Assembly (NCBI GenBank): GCA_902597875.1
Contig: CACJZK010000001.1
Coordinates: forward strand, 1 to 64,000
DNA: 64,000 nucleotides
Reading direction: 5' to 3'
DNA from: an uncultured Pelagibacteraceae bacterium
Lineage (GTDB): Bacteria > Pseudomonadota > Alphaproteobacteria > Pelagibacterales > Pelagibacteraceae
Below, piece after piece: positions 27,068 through 35,407 of the stretch. The notes below the pieces were generated by a model. The model did no database searches and was not told the origin of the DNA. It saw only the letters and a list, made by a program, of their open reading frames with translations. The position numbers and the translations under genes were made by a program. Numbering within the stretch: position 1 is the first letter of the stretch; every line of letters begins with the position of its first letter.

Positions 27068-28530
27068 AATAATTCATCAAGAACTTTTGCGGATGAAAGT
27101 ACTCCAGGCATTCCTGCGCCTGGATGAGTTCCAGCACCAACAAAAAAAAGATTTTCAAATATTTCAGATTTATTATGAAATCTGAAATAAGCAGATTGAG
27201 TGAATTGGGGTTGAATTGAAAATCCTGAGCCATGAAGTGTAGATAAGTCTTTAGCAAAATAATCTGGAGTAAGATAAAAGTCACTCACTACATTTTCTTT
27301 AATTCCGGGTAGAACAGTGGTTTCCATTTTATTTAAAACCAATTTCTTAAATTTTTCTCCCTCATTTTTCCAATTTATACCTGATAAATTATTTGGTACT
27401 GGAACTAAAACATAGAAAGCATCTTGTCCTTCAGGTGCCATATTTGGGTCAGTAGCTGATGGTCTATGTAAGTAATAACTTATATCTTCAGATAATATTT
27501 TTTCATCAAATATTTTTTGTAAATGTTTTTTGTAGGAGTCACCAAAACAAATAGTGTGATGAGCTACATTTTTGTATGGTTTCTTTGAACCAAAATAATA
27601 AACAAACAATCCCATAGAATAGTTCATTCTTTGAATTTTTTGATTAAACAAAAAGCCGTAATTTTTTTTCGATTTAATTAAATTTTTATAAACATTAGGT
27701 GGATCTGAATTACAGACTAAATAATCACACTCAAGCTTTAAATTGTTATTAATTTTAACTTCTTTAATTTTGTTATTATGGTTTATTATTTCTGTTACTT
27801 CAGAATTTTTTAAAACTTTTATATTTTCTTCTGCCATCAACTTTTCTAATGCTTTTACTACGCTTCCTGTTCCTCCCATTGCATAATGAATACCCCACTT
27901 TTTTTCCAAAAATAAAATCAAAGTGTATATTGAGGTAGTAGTAAAAGGATTCCCACCTACTAAAAGAGGGTGCATGCTAAACACCCTTCTAAGTTTTTCA
28001 TCAGATATAAAGCTTGAAACGAGTTTGTAAACTGATTGATAGCTTTTTAATTTCAACAGGGCTGGTATTTGCTTTACCATAAAACCTACCTTGTTGAACG
28101 GTTTAGTTGATAACTCTGTAAAACCTTTATTGAAAATCTTTTCAGTAAAATTTAAAAGTTTTTTATATCCAGATAAATCTTCTCTGCAAAATTTTTCAAT
28201 TTGTTTTTTCATATCTTCCTCGTTACCTGAATAATTAAAAGAGGAACCATCCTCAAAAACAAATTTATACCAAAGGTTTAAAGGAACAATTTTAGTATAA
28301 TCTGAAATTTTTTTGTCAAACAACGAGAACAATTCCTCAAGCAAATATGGTGCAGTTATAACTGTAGGTCCTCCATCATAAATAAATCTGTCTTTTTGAA
28401 AAACACGAGCTCTTCCTCCAAGATCAGGATGTTTTTCTAATAAAGTGACTTCATATTTTTTTGCTCGCAGTCTTAATGCGGCAGCCAAGCCACCAAAACC
28501 AGAACCTATAACGATAACTTTTTTAGACAT
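27064..28530 (-). CDS. crtI: Phytoene desaturase
   Basis: FAD-dependent desaturase taking phytoene to lycopene. The N-terminus has VIVIGSGFGGLAAALRLR and LGGRARVFQKDRFIYDGG; the C-terminus has ENLFFVGAGTHPGAGMPGV, the CrtI bacterial-type desaturase signature. The 488-residue length is standard. It is the first gene of the carotenoid set and begins 29 bases after the atpF stop, with little room for an independent promoter. Confidence 0.96.
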   Translation of the reverse strand: MSKKVIVIGSGFGGLAAALRLRAKKYEVTLLEKHPDLGGRARVFQKDRFIYDGGPTVITAPYLLEELFSLFDKKISDYTKIVPLNLWYKFVFEDGSSFNYSGNEEDMKKQIEKFCREDLSGYKKLLNFTEKIFNKGFTELSTKPFNKVGFMVKQIPALLKLKSYQSVYKLVSSFISDEKLRRVFSMHPLLVGGNPFTTTSIYTLILFLEKKWGIHYAMGGTGSVVKALEKLMAEENIKVLKNSEVTEIINHNNKIKEVKINNNLKLECDYLVCNSDPPNVYKNLIKSKKNYGFLFNQKIQRMNYSMGLFVYYFGSKKPYKNVAHHTICFGDSYKKHLQKIFDEKILSEDISYYLHRPSATDPNMAPEGQDAFYVLVPVPNNLSGINWKNEGEKFKKLVLNKMETTVLPGIKENVVSDFYLTPDYFAKDLSTLHGSGFSIQPQFTQSAYFRFHNKSEIFENLFFVGAGTHPGAGMPGVLSSAKVLDELL

Positions 28531-28559
28531 AGAGATTATGCTTTATAAAACTTCTTATT

Positions 28560-29057
28560 CTAGCTAGATTTTTTTTTTAAGGCTATCTTTGTTTCTTCAA
28601 TACTCTCAGTAAAGAGCTTGTCTAATTTGCTCTTATCTATTGAATTTTTAAACAATTGGCCTACAGATTGAACTGCTATTTTCACTGAAGTATTTTTGAT
28701 ATCTTTAACTGCTTGCTCTTTCATTTGTCTAACTCTTTCTTCAGCATTTCTTTTTCTGGACTCCATCAATTCGTGAAATTCTTTATTTGTTTTTAAAATA
28801 TTTTTTTCTGCTTCATCGTTAGCTTTATCAATCATATTTTTTATTTCTTTTTTTGAATTGCTTATTTTTTTTTCATGCTCACTTAAGATATTCTTGGCTT
28901 CTTCTTTTAGTTTTTCTGCATCATCGATTTGATTTTTAATATTATTAATACTTGCGTCTAGAAAAGTTTTAATTTTTTCTGGAATTTTAAAGTAAAGCAA
29001 TAAACCAACAAAAATAATAAAAGATATTGCGACCCAGAATGTAGCGTCTATGTTCAT
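28560..29057 (-). CDS. atpF: F0 ATP synthase subunit b
   Basis: Stator subunit with one N-terminal membrane helix (about 5-25, followed by KIPEKIKTFLDA) and a long charged helical arm rich in Lys and Glu. At 165 residues it is the standard b subunit. It overlaps the b' gene upstream by 4 bases. Alphaproteobacteria often carry two unlike b subunits as here. Confidence 0.92.
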   Translation of the reverse strand: MNIDATFWVAISFIIFVGLLLYFKIPEKIKTFLDASINNIKNQIDDAEKLKEEAKNILSEHEKKISNSKKEIKNMIDKANDEAEKNILKTNKEFHELMESRKRNAEERVRQMKEQAVKDIKNTSVKIAVQSVGQLFKNSIDKSKLDKLFTESIEETKIALKKKSS

Positions 29058-29629
29058 AAATATTTATTTATATTTTTTTTTGATGATTCTGCAACGGCTG
29101 CTTTTATACTATTCTCATTTAGTTTATCGCCAGATATTTCTTCTATTATCTTCATTGCTATTTCTTCAGAAATTTTTCCAATACTTCCTACTGCTTCTTT
29201 TTTTAAGTTTTTAATTTCATTTTGAGCTTTTAAAATTTCTTCCTCAATTTCCTTATCAATAATCCTTTTTTTGTTTTGAATTTCAGCATTTAATTTGTTT
29301 TTATTTTCATTTAAAATTTTTTGAACTTCTTTTTTTGCCTTTTCAATAAGTAAGTTATATTCATTAAGTTTTTTTTCTGAGATATTTTTTAAATTATTTG
29401 CCTCATCTATATCATCTTTAATTTTATTATTCCTATCCTCCATCGTGTCCTTAATTTTAGGGATAAAAAATTTGGATATTGATATGTACAGTAGCGTGAA
29501 GACTAAAACTAGCCAAAACGCTTGAGAAGCCCAGTACTTTGGATCCAGCTGAGGCATGCCAGCCTCAGCTGCAAACAAATCAATTCTCGTAGCTAAAGTA
29601 GCTACTAGTACTAAAAAAAATACCCTCAT
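29054..29629 (-). CDS. atpF': F0 ATP synthase subunit b'
   Basis: Second, divergent stator subunit. The 191 residues have an N-terminal hydrophobic segment resembling a signal peptide, then GMPQLDPKYWASQAFWLVLV, typical of b' subunits, and a long charged coiled helix. It forms a heterodimer with the neighbouring b subunit linking F1 to subunit a. It lies 11 bases after atpE and overlaps atpF. Confidence 0.92.
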   Translation of the reverse strand: MRVFFLVLVATLATRIDLFAAEAGMPQLDPKYWASQAFWLVLVFTLLYISISKFFIPKIKDTMEDRNNKIKDDIDEANNLKNISEKKLNEYNLLIEKAKKEVQKILNENKNKLNAEIQNKKRIIDKEIEEEILKAQNEIKNLKKEAVGSIGKISEEIAMKIIEEISGDKLNENSIKAAVAESSKKNINKYL

Positions 29630-29640
29630 GCTTATTTTAT

Positions 29641-29868
29641 TTAAAATGCAAATAAAATTATTAGTGCAACTACAAGTCCAAAAAGACCTGTGGCTTCAGC
29701 TAAAGCGAATCCTAATAGTAAATTAGGAAATTGCTTTTGTGCAGCTGAGGGATTCCTCATAGCGCCGGATAAATAATTACCGAAAATTATTCCGATACCT
29801 ACTCCTGCGCCTGCTAATGCGATTGCAGCAAGACCTGCTCCAATCATTTTCGCCGCTTCTAACTCCAT
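29641..29868 (-). CDS. atpE: F0 ATP synthase subunit c
   Basis: Seventy-five-residue proteolipid forming the rotor ring. Two helices flank the polar loop RNPSAAQKQ. The first contains the Gly/Ala-rich AGAGVGIGIIFG and the second FALAEATGLFGL with the ion-binding Glu. The typical Na+ signature (an extra Gln in helix 1 plus Glu-Ser) is not seen, so proton coupling is expected. Confidence 0.97.
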   Translation of the reverse strand: MELEAAKMIGAGLAAIALAGAGVGIGIIFGNYLSGAMRNPSAAQKQFPNLLLGFALAEATGLFGLVVALIILFAF

Positions 29869-29881
29869 CTTTCCTCCTTTT

Positions 29882-30616
29882 TTAATGGTGTAAATTTAAT
29901 GCATCGTTTAAATAGATGCAGGTTAGTATTGCAAAAACATAAGCTTGGAGAAACGCTACAAGAATCTCTAAGCCGGTTAATGCTACTGAAAAACTAAGTG
30001 GTAACCATCCACCTAATAATCCTAAACTAATTACAAAACCTCCAAAAACTTTTAACATAGTGTGTCCAGCCATCATATTAGCAAATAGACGAACAGAAAG
30101 GCTGACTGGTCTACTTAAATAAGAAATAACCTCAATAACTGTTATAAGGGGCAACAACACTATCGGCACTCCACTTGGCACAAAAAGTTTTAGATATCCA
30201 AAACCATGTTTAATAAATCCAATTATTGTAACAGCAATAAAAATAAAAATAGCTAGTATTAAAGTCACTATAATATGGCTTGTGACAGTAAAAGAGTAAG
30301 GAAGCATTCCAACCATATTGCAGAAAAGAACAAACATGAATAGGCTAAATATAAATGGGAAGTAAGGTTTTGCTTTAGATCCGGCAGTATCACTAATCAT
30401 TTTAGCGATAAAATTATAAAACATTTCAGTAACCAATTGTATTTTATCTGGAACAATTTTTCTTTTTTTCGTACCTAAAAATAAAAGGAGACAAATAGAT
30501 ATTGCACTAATTACCATGAACAAACTTGCATTAGTAAAAGAAATGTCAACCCCAGCAATTTTTATTTCTGGTCCAATTCTATGAACGTTAAACTGGTGCA
30601 TGGGATTTGTTGCCAT
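29882..30616 (-). CDS. atpB: F0 ATP synthase subunit a
   Basis: Stationary half-channel subunit. The 244 residues have five to six helices. SLSVRLFANMMAGHTML carries the essential Arg in the conserved helix, and LEILVAFLQAYVFAILTCIYL is the C-terminal signature. It lies 13 bases before atpE, with AtpI directly upstream. F1 genes are absent here, as is usual where F0 and F1 operons are split. Confidence 0.97.
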   Translation of the reverse strand: MATNPMHQFNVHRIGPEIKIAGVDISFTNASLFMVISAISICLLLFLGTKKRKIVPDKIQLVTEMFYNFIAKMISDTAGSKAKPYFPFIFSLFMFVLFCNMVGMLPYSFTVTSHIIVTLILAIFIFIAVTIIGFIKHGFGYLKLFVPSGVPIVLLPLITVIEVISYLSRPVSLSVRLFANMMAGHTMLKVFGGFVISLGLLGGWLPLSFSVALTGLEILVAFLQAYVFAILTCIYLNDALNLHH

Positions 30617-30629
30617 AAGAAAGTCCTTT

Positions 30630-30911
30630 TTAATCTTTTTTCTGCATTCTTTTTGCTGCTTTTATAACATTTAACATACCGGCAGCTGAACCTAAAAAAA
30701 AGAAAATTATTATTAACCAAGGTTTAGTATCAAACCATCCATCTAAAATAAACCCAATTAATGTCCCAACCGCAACGGCTGCGACAAGTTCAGTGCTAAG
30801 TTTGAAAGCATTACCCATAAAAGAACCTTTTTTATCGGCTTCACCTTCTAACATTTTTTGTTTAGACCTTGCAATTTTTAGGCGAGTCTTAAAATCTTTA
30901 AAGTCTACCAT
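30630..30911 (-). CDS. atpI: AtpI/AtpZ family ATP synthase accessory protein
   Basis: A 93-residue protein with a charged N-terminus, two membrane helices and the GTLIGFILDGWFDTKPW block characteristic of AtpI-type proteins, which assist c-ring assembly. It leads the F0 genes, 7 bases after the smc stop, an arrangement that suggests shared transcription with smc. Confidence 0.87.
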   Translation of the reverse strand: MVDFKDFKTRLKIARSKQKMLEGEADKKGSFMGNAFKLSTELVAAVAVGTLIGFILDGWFDTKPWLIIIFFFLGSAAGMLNVIKAAKRMQKKD

Positions 30912-30918
30912 TGGATGA

Positions 30919-33321
30919 TCAAGCTACTAATTCCTCAGCCTTCTCTAAGTTTACGGCTACTAATTGACTTATACCTTTCTCTGGCATTGTTACTCCGTAA
31001 AGCCTGTGCATTCTAGACATAGTTAGGGCATGATGAGAAATAATTATAAATTTTGTTTTAGTAGTTTTTACTAATTCATCTAATAATGCACAAAATCTTG
31101 TAACATTTGAGTCATCTAGCGGGGCATCAACTTCGTCTAATACACAAATCGGAGATGGATTAACCAGAAAAACAGCAAATATTAAAGATAATGCTGTTAA
31201 AGCTTGCTCACCTCCAGAGAGTAAAGTTATTGATTGCAATCTTTTTCCTGGCGGTGAAACTAACATTTCTAATCCTGCCTCCAGTGGGTCTTCCGAGTCA
31301 ACTAATTCTAGCTTTGCATTTCCACCACTAAAAAGCTTTGTGTAAACTTCATTAAATTTTCTATTAACCCTTGAGAATGCGTCTAATAGTTTCTCCCTTC
31401 CTTTTTGGTTAAGCTCGTCTATGCTCGATTTTAATTTAACGATTGCAGAATAAAGATCTGATCTTTCATCCTCCATTTTCTTAATTTCATCTTGATATTT
31501 TTTTGTTTCTTCGTCCGCTCTTAGATTTACAGAACCTAATTTTTCCCTAATTCTTTTTTTAGAGTCCAAAAGCTCCTCTTGAGTAACTGAGTCTGGAAAT
31601 TCTTTCTCTTTATCTAAATTTGAAAAATCAAGTAGGGTATTTTCGTTTAAATTTAGATCTTCCTGAACTCGACTTAACAAATCATTTCTTCTTTTGTTTA
31701 ATCCCTCTATTGTTGCACCAGAACTTGCTTTTCTTTCTCTTGTCTCAATAGAGCTCTCTCTCATTATGTTAAAGTCATTTCTTAAATTTACAGTTTTTTT
31801 ATTCATTTCTTCTATCAATAACTCATTATCATTTTTTTCTTTTTCTGATATTCTTAAATTTTCAGTGATTTGACCTTTTTTTTCTGCTTGAGTTTGAGGT
31901 TGTTGTTCAAGCTCATCTAATTTTAAATTAAGTTTTTCTTTTCTTCCATTTAGTTCTTTAATCATTTTTTCTGAATTTATTAAAAGATTTTTCCAGCTTT
32001 CTATTTCTTTTTCTATGACTCTTATTCTCTCATTTCTTTTAATAGACTCTTTTTTAATACTTTGATTTTTACTATAGCTATCAGCATATTTGTCTATAAT
32101 CGCCATGCTATTATTAAGAACATTTATAGCATCGTTTTTTTTGTCGTTATTTATTAGTTCTTTGACTTTTTCTATTTCCGCTTTTAAACTTTTTCTTGTA
32201 ATTTCCAAATCCTCGCTAGACTGTTTTTCAGTTTCAAAATACTTTGAGTCTATTTCAATTAATTCATTTCTTTCCTCTTTAATCCTTTTTTCATTTGATT
32301 TTGCGTCTATTACTATACTTTTTTCTCTATCTATATCTTCATCTAAAGTTTTTAATGAATTTTTAATACTTGCAATTTCAATTTGAATTCTACCAGACTC
32401 CTCATCAAGACCTTTGAGTTCTAAATTTAACCTTTGAATCTTAGAAACATTTTCAATGTTTTTTAATCTATAAGGTTCAATTTTTTCTGTTTCATCTTTT
32501 ATTTTTTTTTCAAGCTCCTGCAATTTTTCATTAAATTTATCAACTTCATTGTCTGCTTTAGAATTAATTTCTTTTTCGATCTTAATTTCATTGTCTATAT
32601 CTCTCAATCGTAAATAGTATAACCCAGCTTCAATTTTTTTTATTTCTTCAGAAATTGATTTATACTTTGTAGCTTCCTCAGCTTGTTTTTGAAGATTTAC
32701 CAATTGTTTTTCTTGTTGTTTTTTTAGTTCATCTGCTCTTTTCAAGTTATTCTCTGCTGCGCTTAATCTTAACTCAGCCTCTTGTCTTCTTGCGTGTATA
32801 CCAGAAATTCCAGCAGCTTCTTCTAATATAGATCTTCTCTCGATTGGTTTAGATGTTACAAGCGTACCAATTTTTCCCTGGCTAATCATAGAAGGAGAGT
32901 GCGCACCTGTAGACAAGTCAGCAAAAAAAGTTTGAGCGTCCCTGGCTCTTATTTCTTTGTTATTTATAAAGTATTTTGATCCTTTATCTTTTTCAATTCT
33001 CCTAGAAATTAAAATTTCATCTAAATCACTATATTGTGATTGTGCGGAGCTATCCTTGTCTAAATTTTCAAGTAAAATTGAGACTTCAGATATATTTTTT
33101 GCTGGTCTATTAGAAGTTCCAGAAAAGATGACATCTTCCATTCCAGAACCCCTCATACTTTTTGCCGAAGTCTCACCCATGCACCATCTCAAAGCTTCAA
33201 CAATATTTGACTTTCCACAACCATTTGGTCCAACTATTCCAGTCAAACCATCCTCAATTAAAAAAGTAGTTTTATCGAAGAAAGACTTAAATCCTGATAT
33301 TTCTAATTTTTTGAATTTCAT
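30919..33321 (-). CDS. smc: Chromosome segregation SMC protein, shortened and apparently hinge-less
   Basis: ABC-type chromosome condensation ATPase. The N-terminal head has FKSFFDKTTF and Walker A GPNGCGKSN (31-39). The C-terminal head has signature LLSGGEQALTALSL and Walker B ICVLDEVDAPLDDSN. Between lies a Lys/Glu-rich coiled coil of about 450 residues. At 800 residues it is much shorter than the usual 1,150-1,200, and I cannot find the globular Gly-rich hinge. The region around residues 400-450 looks like polar helix only. The frame is intact, so this is not an obvious pseudogene. ScpA and ScpB are not in the window. Confidence 0.93.
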   Translation of the reverse strand: MKFKKLEISGFKSFFDKTTFLIEDGLTGIVGPNGCGKSNIVEALRWCMGETSAKSMRGSGMEDVIFSGTSNRPAKNISEVSILLENLDKDSSAQSQYSDLDEILISRRIEKDKGSKYFINNKEIRARDAQTFFADLSTGAHSPSMISQGKIGTLVTSKPIERRSILEEAAGISGIHARRQEAELRLSAAENNLKRADELKKQQEKQLVNLQKQAEEATKYKSISEEIKKIEAGLYYLRLRDIDNEIKIEKEINSKADNEVDKFNEKLQELEKKIKDETEKIEPYRLKNIENVSKIQRLNLELKGLDEESGRIQIEIASIKNSLKTLDEDIDREKSIVIDAKSNEKRIKEERNELIEIDSKYFETEKQSSEDLEITRKSLKAEIEKVKELINNDKKNDAINVLNNSMAIIDKYADSYSKNQSIKKESIKRNERIRVIEKEIESWKNLLINSEKMIKELNGRKEKLNLKLDELEQQPQTQAEKKGQITENLRISEKEKNDNELLIEEMNKKTVNLRNDFNIMRESSIETRERKASSGATIEGLNKRRNDLLSRVQEDLNLNENTLLDFSNLDKEKEFPDSVTQEELLDSKKRIREKLGSVNLRADEETKKYQDEIKKMEDERSDLYSAIVKLKSSIDELNQKGREKLLDAFSRVNRKFNEVYTKLFSGGNAKLELVDSEDPLEAGLEMLVSPPGKRLQSITLLSGGEQALTALSLIFAVFLVNPSPICVLDEVDAPLDDSNVTRFCALLDELVKTTKTKFIIISHHALTMSRMHRLYGVTMPEKGISQLVAVNLEKAEELVA

Positions 33322-33323
33322 AA

Positions 33324-33929
33324 TTAAAACTGTTTATCTAATTCCTTTTTAAATTTTTTAAAATCATAATCACCTTTATATTGCTTCTCATTAATATAAA
33401 TAGTTGGCGTAGATTTTATCTTGTAATTTTTTTGTGCGTTAATTCTTTCATCCAAAATTTGTTCCTCGATTTTTTTGTCAACTAAACATTTATCCATCAT
33501 ATTATCATCAAGACCAAGTTCTTTTCCAATTATCTTTATAGAATTATTAATTATATTTATATCAGATCCCACAGCCCAATTTTTCTGTTTTTTGTAAATA
33601 TTCGTCAAAAAATTGAACTGTTTTTCTTCATCTTCAAAACAATATAAAATTTTTTCAGCATTTAAAGCAGCCATATCTAATGGGAAGCCATGGTGTTTAA
33701 ATTCGACAATTTTTTTATCGATATATTGCTCTTTTAGTTTTACCACTACCTCTTTATGAAAATTTGCGCAGTGAGGACAAGTTAAAGAGGAGAATACTTT
33801 CACAACAACTTTACCATTGATATTTTTTTTATTGCCTTCAGCTTTTTTATCACAACTTGCAAATACTAAAAATGAGGATAGAAAAATTAGAGTTTTAAAC
33901 TGGATTATTTTTTTTAAAATTTTTATCAT
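33324..33929 (-). CDS. DsbA-family thioredoxin-fold lipoprotein
   Basis: A 201-residue periplasmic protein with an N-terminal signal ending in a lipobox-like FASC, and SSLTCPHCANFHKEV carrying the CPHC active site of DsbA/DsbG-type disulfide enzymes. KSTPTIYINEKQYKGD contains the cis-Pro loop. It should oxidise or isomerise periplasmic thiols. It overlaps the DUF721 gene by one base and ends 2 bases before smc, an order common in Alphaproteobacteria. Confidence 0.87.
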   Translation of the reverse strand: MIKILKKIIQFKTLIFLSSFLVFASCDKKAEGNKKNINGKVVVKVFSSLTCPHCANFHKEVVVKLKEQYIDKKIVEFKHHGFPLDMAALNAEKILYCFEDEEKQFNFLTNIYKKQKNWAVGSDINIINNSIKIIGKELGLDDNMMDKCLVDKKIEEQILDERINAQKNYKIKSTPTIYINEKQYKGDYDFKKFKKELDKQF

Positions 33930-34411
33930 TATTCACCGTAGGCTTTAATAAGTTTACTTAATGATTTTTTGAGATCTTGATTTTTAATATTATTCAATTT
34001 TTTACTTAATTCAGAAGAATTTTTATAAATAAATTTTTTTATTTTTTTTGGATTTTTTTCAGTTTGGACAATTTTTAATTTTATTTGACTTATGCAATTA
34101 TACCCAAAAAAACTATTTATTTTATCAATGATGTCTTGCTTTTTATATTCAATGTTTATTTCATTTCCATGCAAAACATTTAAAATGAGGACTCCATTAT
34201 TCATATTTTTATTCATTTTAATTGTTTCTGGGTAACAATGTTCAGAGATATCCTTTCCAATCATCTTTGTCCAATTATCAACTATATTAGAGAAGTTATA
34301 CCCACCTTTTCTTAAGATTTTTTTAAAACCATGTGGCAAAGAGCTAGATAGTGGTCTTAGACCTTGTATGAAATTGTTACTTTTATTAATATCTTTTTTT
34401 TTGTTATGCAT
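33929..34411 (-). CDS. DUF721 / DciA-like protein
   Basis: A 160-residue basic protein with the DUF721 core: NFSNIVDNWTKMIGKDISEH, then NGVLILNVLHGNEINIEYKK. The DUF721 family includes DciA, the replicative helicase partner of bacteria lacking DnaC, so a DNA replication role is plausible but inferred. The C-terminus is Lys-rich. Its ATG is the reverse complement of bases 34409-34411, immediately back-to-back with the mutY ATG. Confidence 0.8.
   Translation of the reverse strand: MHNKKKDINKSNNFIQGLRPLSSSLPHGFKKILRKGGYNFSNIVDNWTKMIGKDISEHCYPETIKMNKNMNNGVLILNVLHGNEINIEYKKQDIIDKINSFFGYNCISQIKLKIVQTEKNPKKIKKFIYKNSSELSKKLNNIKNQDLKKSLSKLIKAYGE
34406..34411. promoter_or_regulatory. Shared back-to-back start codons (ATGCAT)
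   Basis: The hexamer ATGCAT supplies the mutY ATG on the plus strand and the DUF721 ATG on the minus strand, leaving no untranslated space. Each gene's ribosome-binding region and promoter must therefore lie in the opposite gene, unless transcripts are leaderless. The call depends on both start assignments. Confidence 0.6.
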
Positions 34412-35407
34412 ATTAATCCTAATTTATCAAAAAAAATTCTTGCTTGGTACGATAATAATAAACGGTCTCTACCGTGGCGTGTTGGTAAAAATTCTAAAAA
34501 AAAGCAGTATTATAGACTTTTAAGTGAATTTATGTTGCAACAAACTCAGGTAAAAACGGTTATTCCTTACTTCAATAAATTTACTAAAAAATATAGAACT
34601 TTGAGATCTTTGTCGAAAAGTAGTGAAAAAGAAATTTTAAAGTTATGGGAAGGACTTGGCTATTACAGACGAGCAAAAAATCTTTTAGCTTGTTCTAAAA
34701 AGTTGGTAAAAGAGCACAATTCGAGACTTCCTCAAACGCTAGATGAAATTAAAAAACTCCCAGGAATTGGTGAATACACTGGAAACGCTCTACTAGGTTT
34801 GGTTTACAATAAGCCCACATTAGCAGTTGATGGAAATGTTAAAAGAGTATTAGCAAGAAATCTAAACAAAGAAGAAAAAAAAATAAATTTTAATAAACTT
34901 GTTAGTTTAAATAGCGAAAAACTATTTAACATTAGCAATAATGCGGATTTTGTTGAGGCATTAATGGAGTTCGGAGCTTTAATATGCAAACCAAAGAATC
35001 CAAAATGTTTAATTTGTTGTTTGAATAAATCCTGTAAGTATTTTAAATCTTCAAATAAGATTAAAACTATCAAGAAAAGAATGATAAAGAAAAAAAACTA
35101 CGATATTTTTTGTTATATAAATAAAAATAAAAAGATAGCTCTAACAAAAAAAAACAGAATAAGCTTTTTGAAAAATTTTAATCTGCCAAAAGTTAAAGAA
35201 ACAAATAATTTTTCAGAAAATAAAAATTGGAACCTTTTAAAGAAATATAAAAATTCCATATCTAATTTGAAATTGAATATTAATTTGTATTATAAATTCT
35301 CAAATAAATTGCCGCAAAATTATAATTGGTATTCTCTTAAAAATAACAAAGAATTTATTCCAAGTTTTACCAAAAAAATATTTAGACAGGTTTTAACTTT
35401 ATTTTAA
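34406..35407 (+). CDS. mutY: A/G-specific adenine DNA glycosylase
   Basis: Removes adenine mispaired with 8-oxoguanine. The 333 residues have LLSEFMLQQTQVKTVIP with the catalytic Glu (about 41), a helix-hairpin-helix LPGIGEYTGNALLG, VDGNVKRVLAR with the catalytic Asp, and a 4Fe-4S loop C-x6-C-x2-C-x5-C (CKPKNPKCLICCLNKSC). The C-terminal 8-oxoG recognition part is short and Lys/Asn-rich. I chose the ATG at 34406 because upstream codons add a non-family hydrophobic stretch read from the DUF721 gene. It overlaps the next gene by one base. Confidence 0.95.
   Translation: MHINPNLSKKILAWYDNNKRSLPWRVGKNSKKKQYYRLLSEFMLQQTQVKTVIPYFNKFTKKYRTLRSLSKSSEKEILKLWEGLGYYRRAKNLLACSKKLVKEHNSRLPQTLDEIKKLPGIGEYTGNALLGLVYNKPTLAVDGNVKRVLARNLNKEEKKINFNKLVSLNSEKLFNISNNADFVEALMEFGALICKPKNPKCLICCLNKSCKYFKSSNKIKTIKKRMIKKKNYDIFCYINKNKKIALTKKNRISFLKNFNLPKVKETNNFSENKNWNLLKKYKNSISNLKLNINLYYKFSNKLPQNYNWYSLKNNKEFIPSFTKKIFRQVLTLF

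Noticed and set aside
32957-33352. 131-codon plus-strand ORF opposite smc
   Set aside because: It is antisense to the conserved SMC head and has the Ser/Phe/Leu-rich composition of a shadow frame; no family features.
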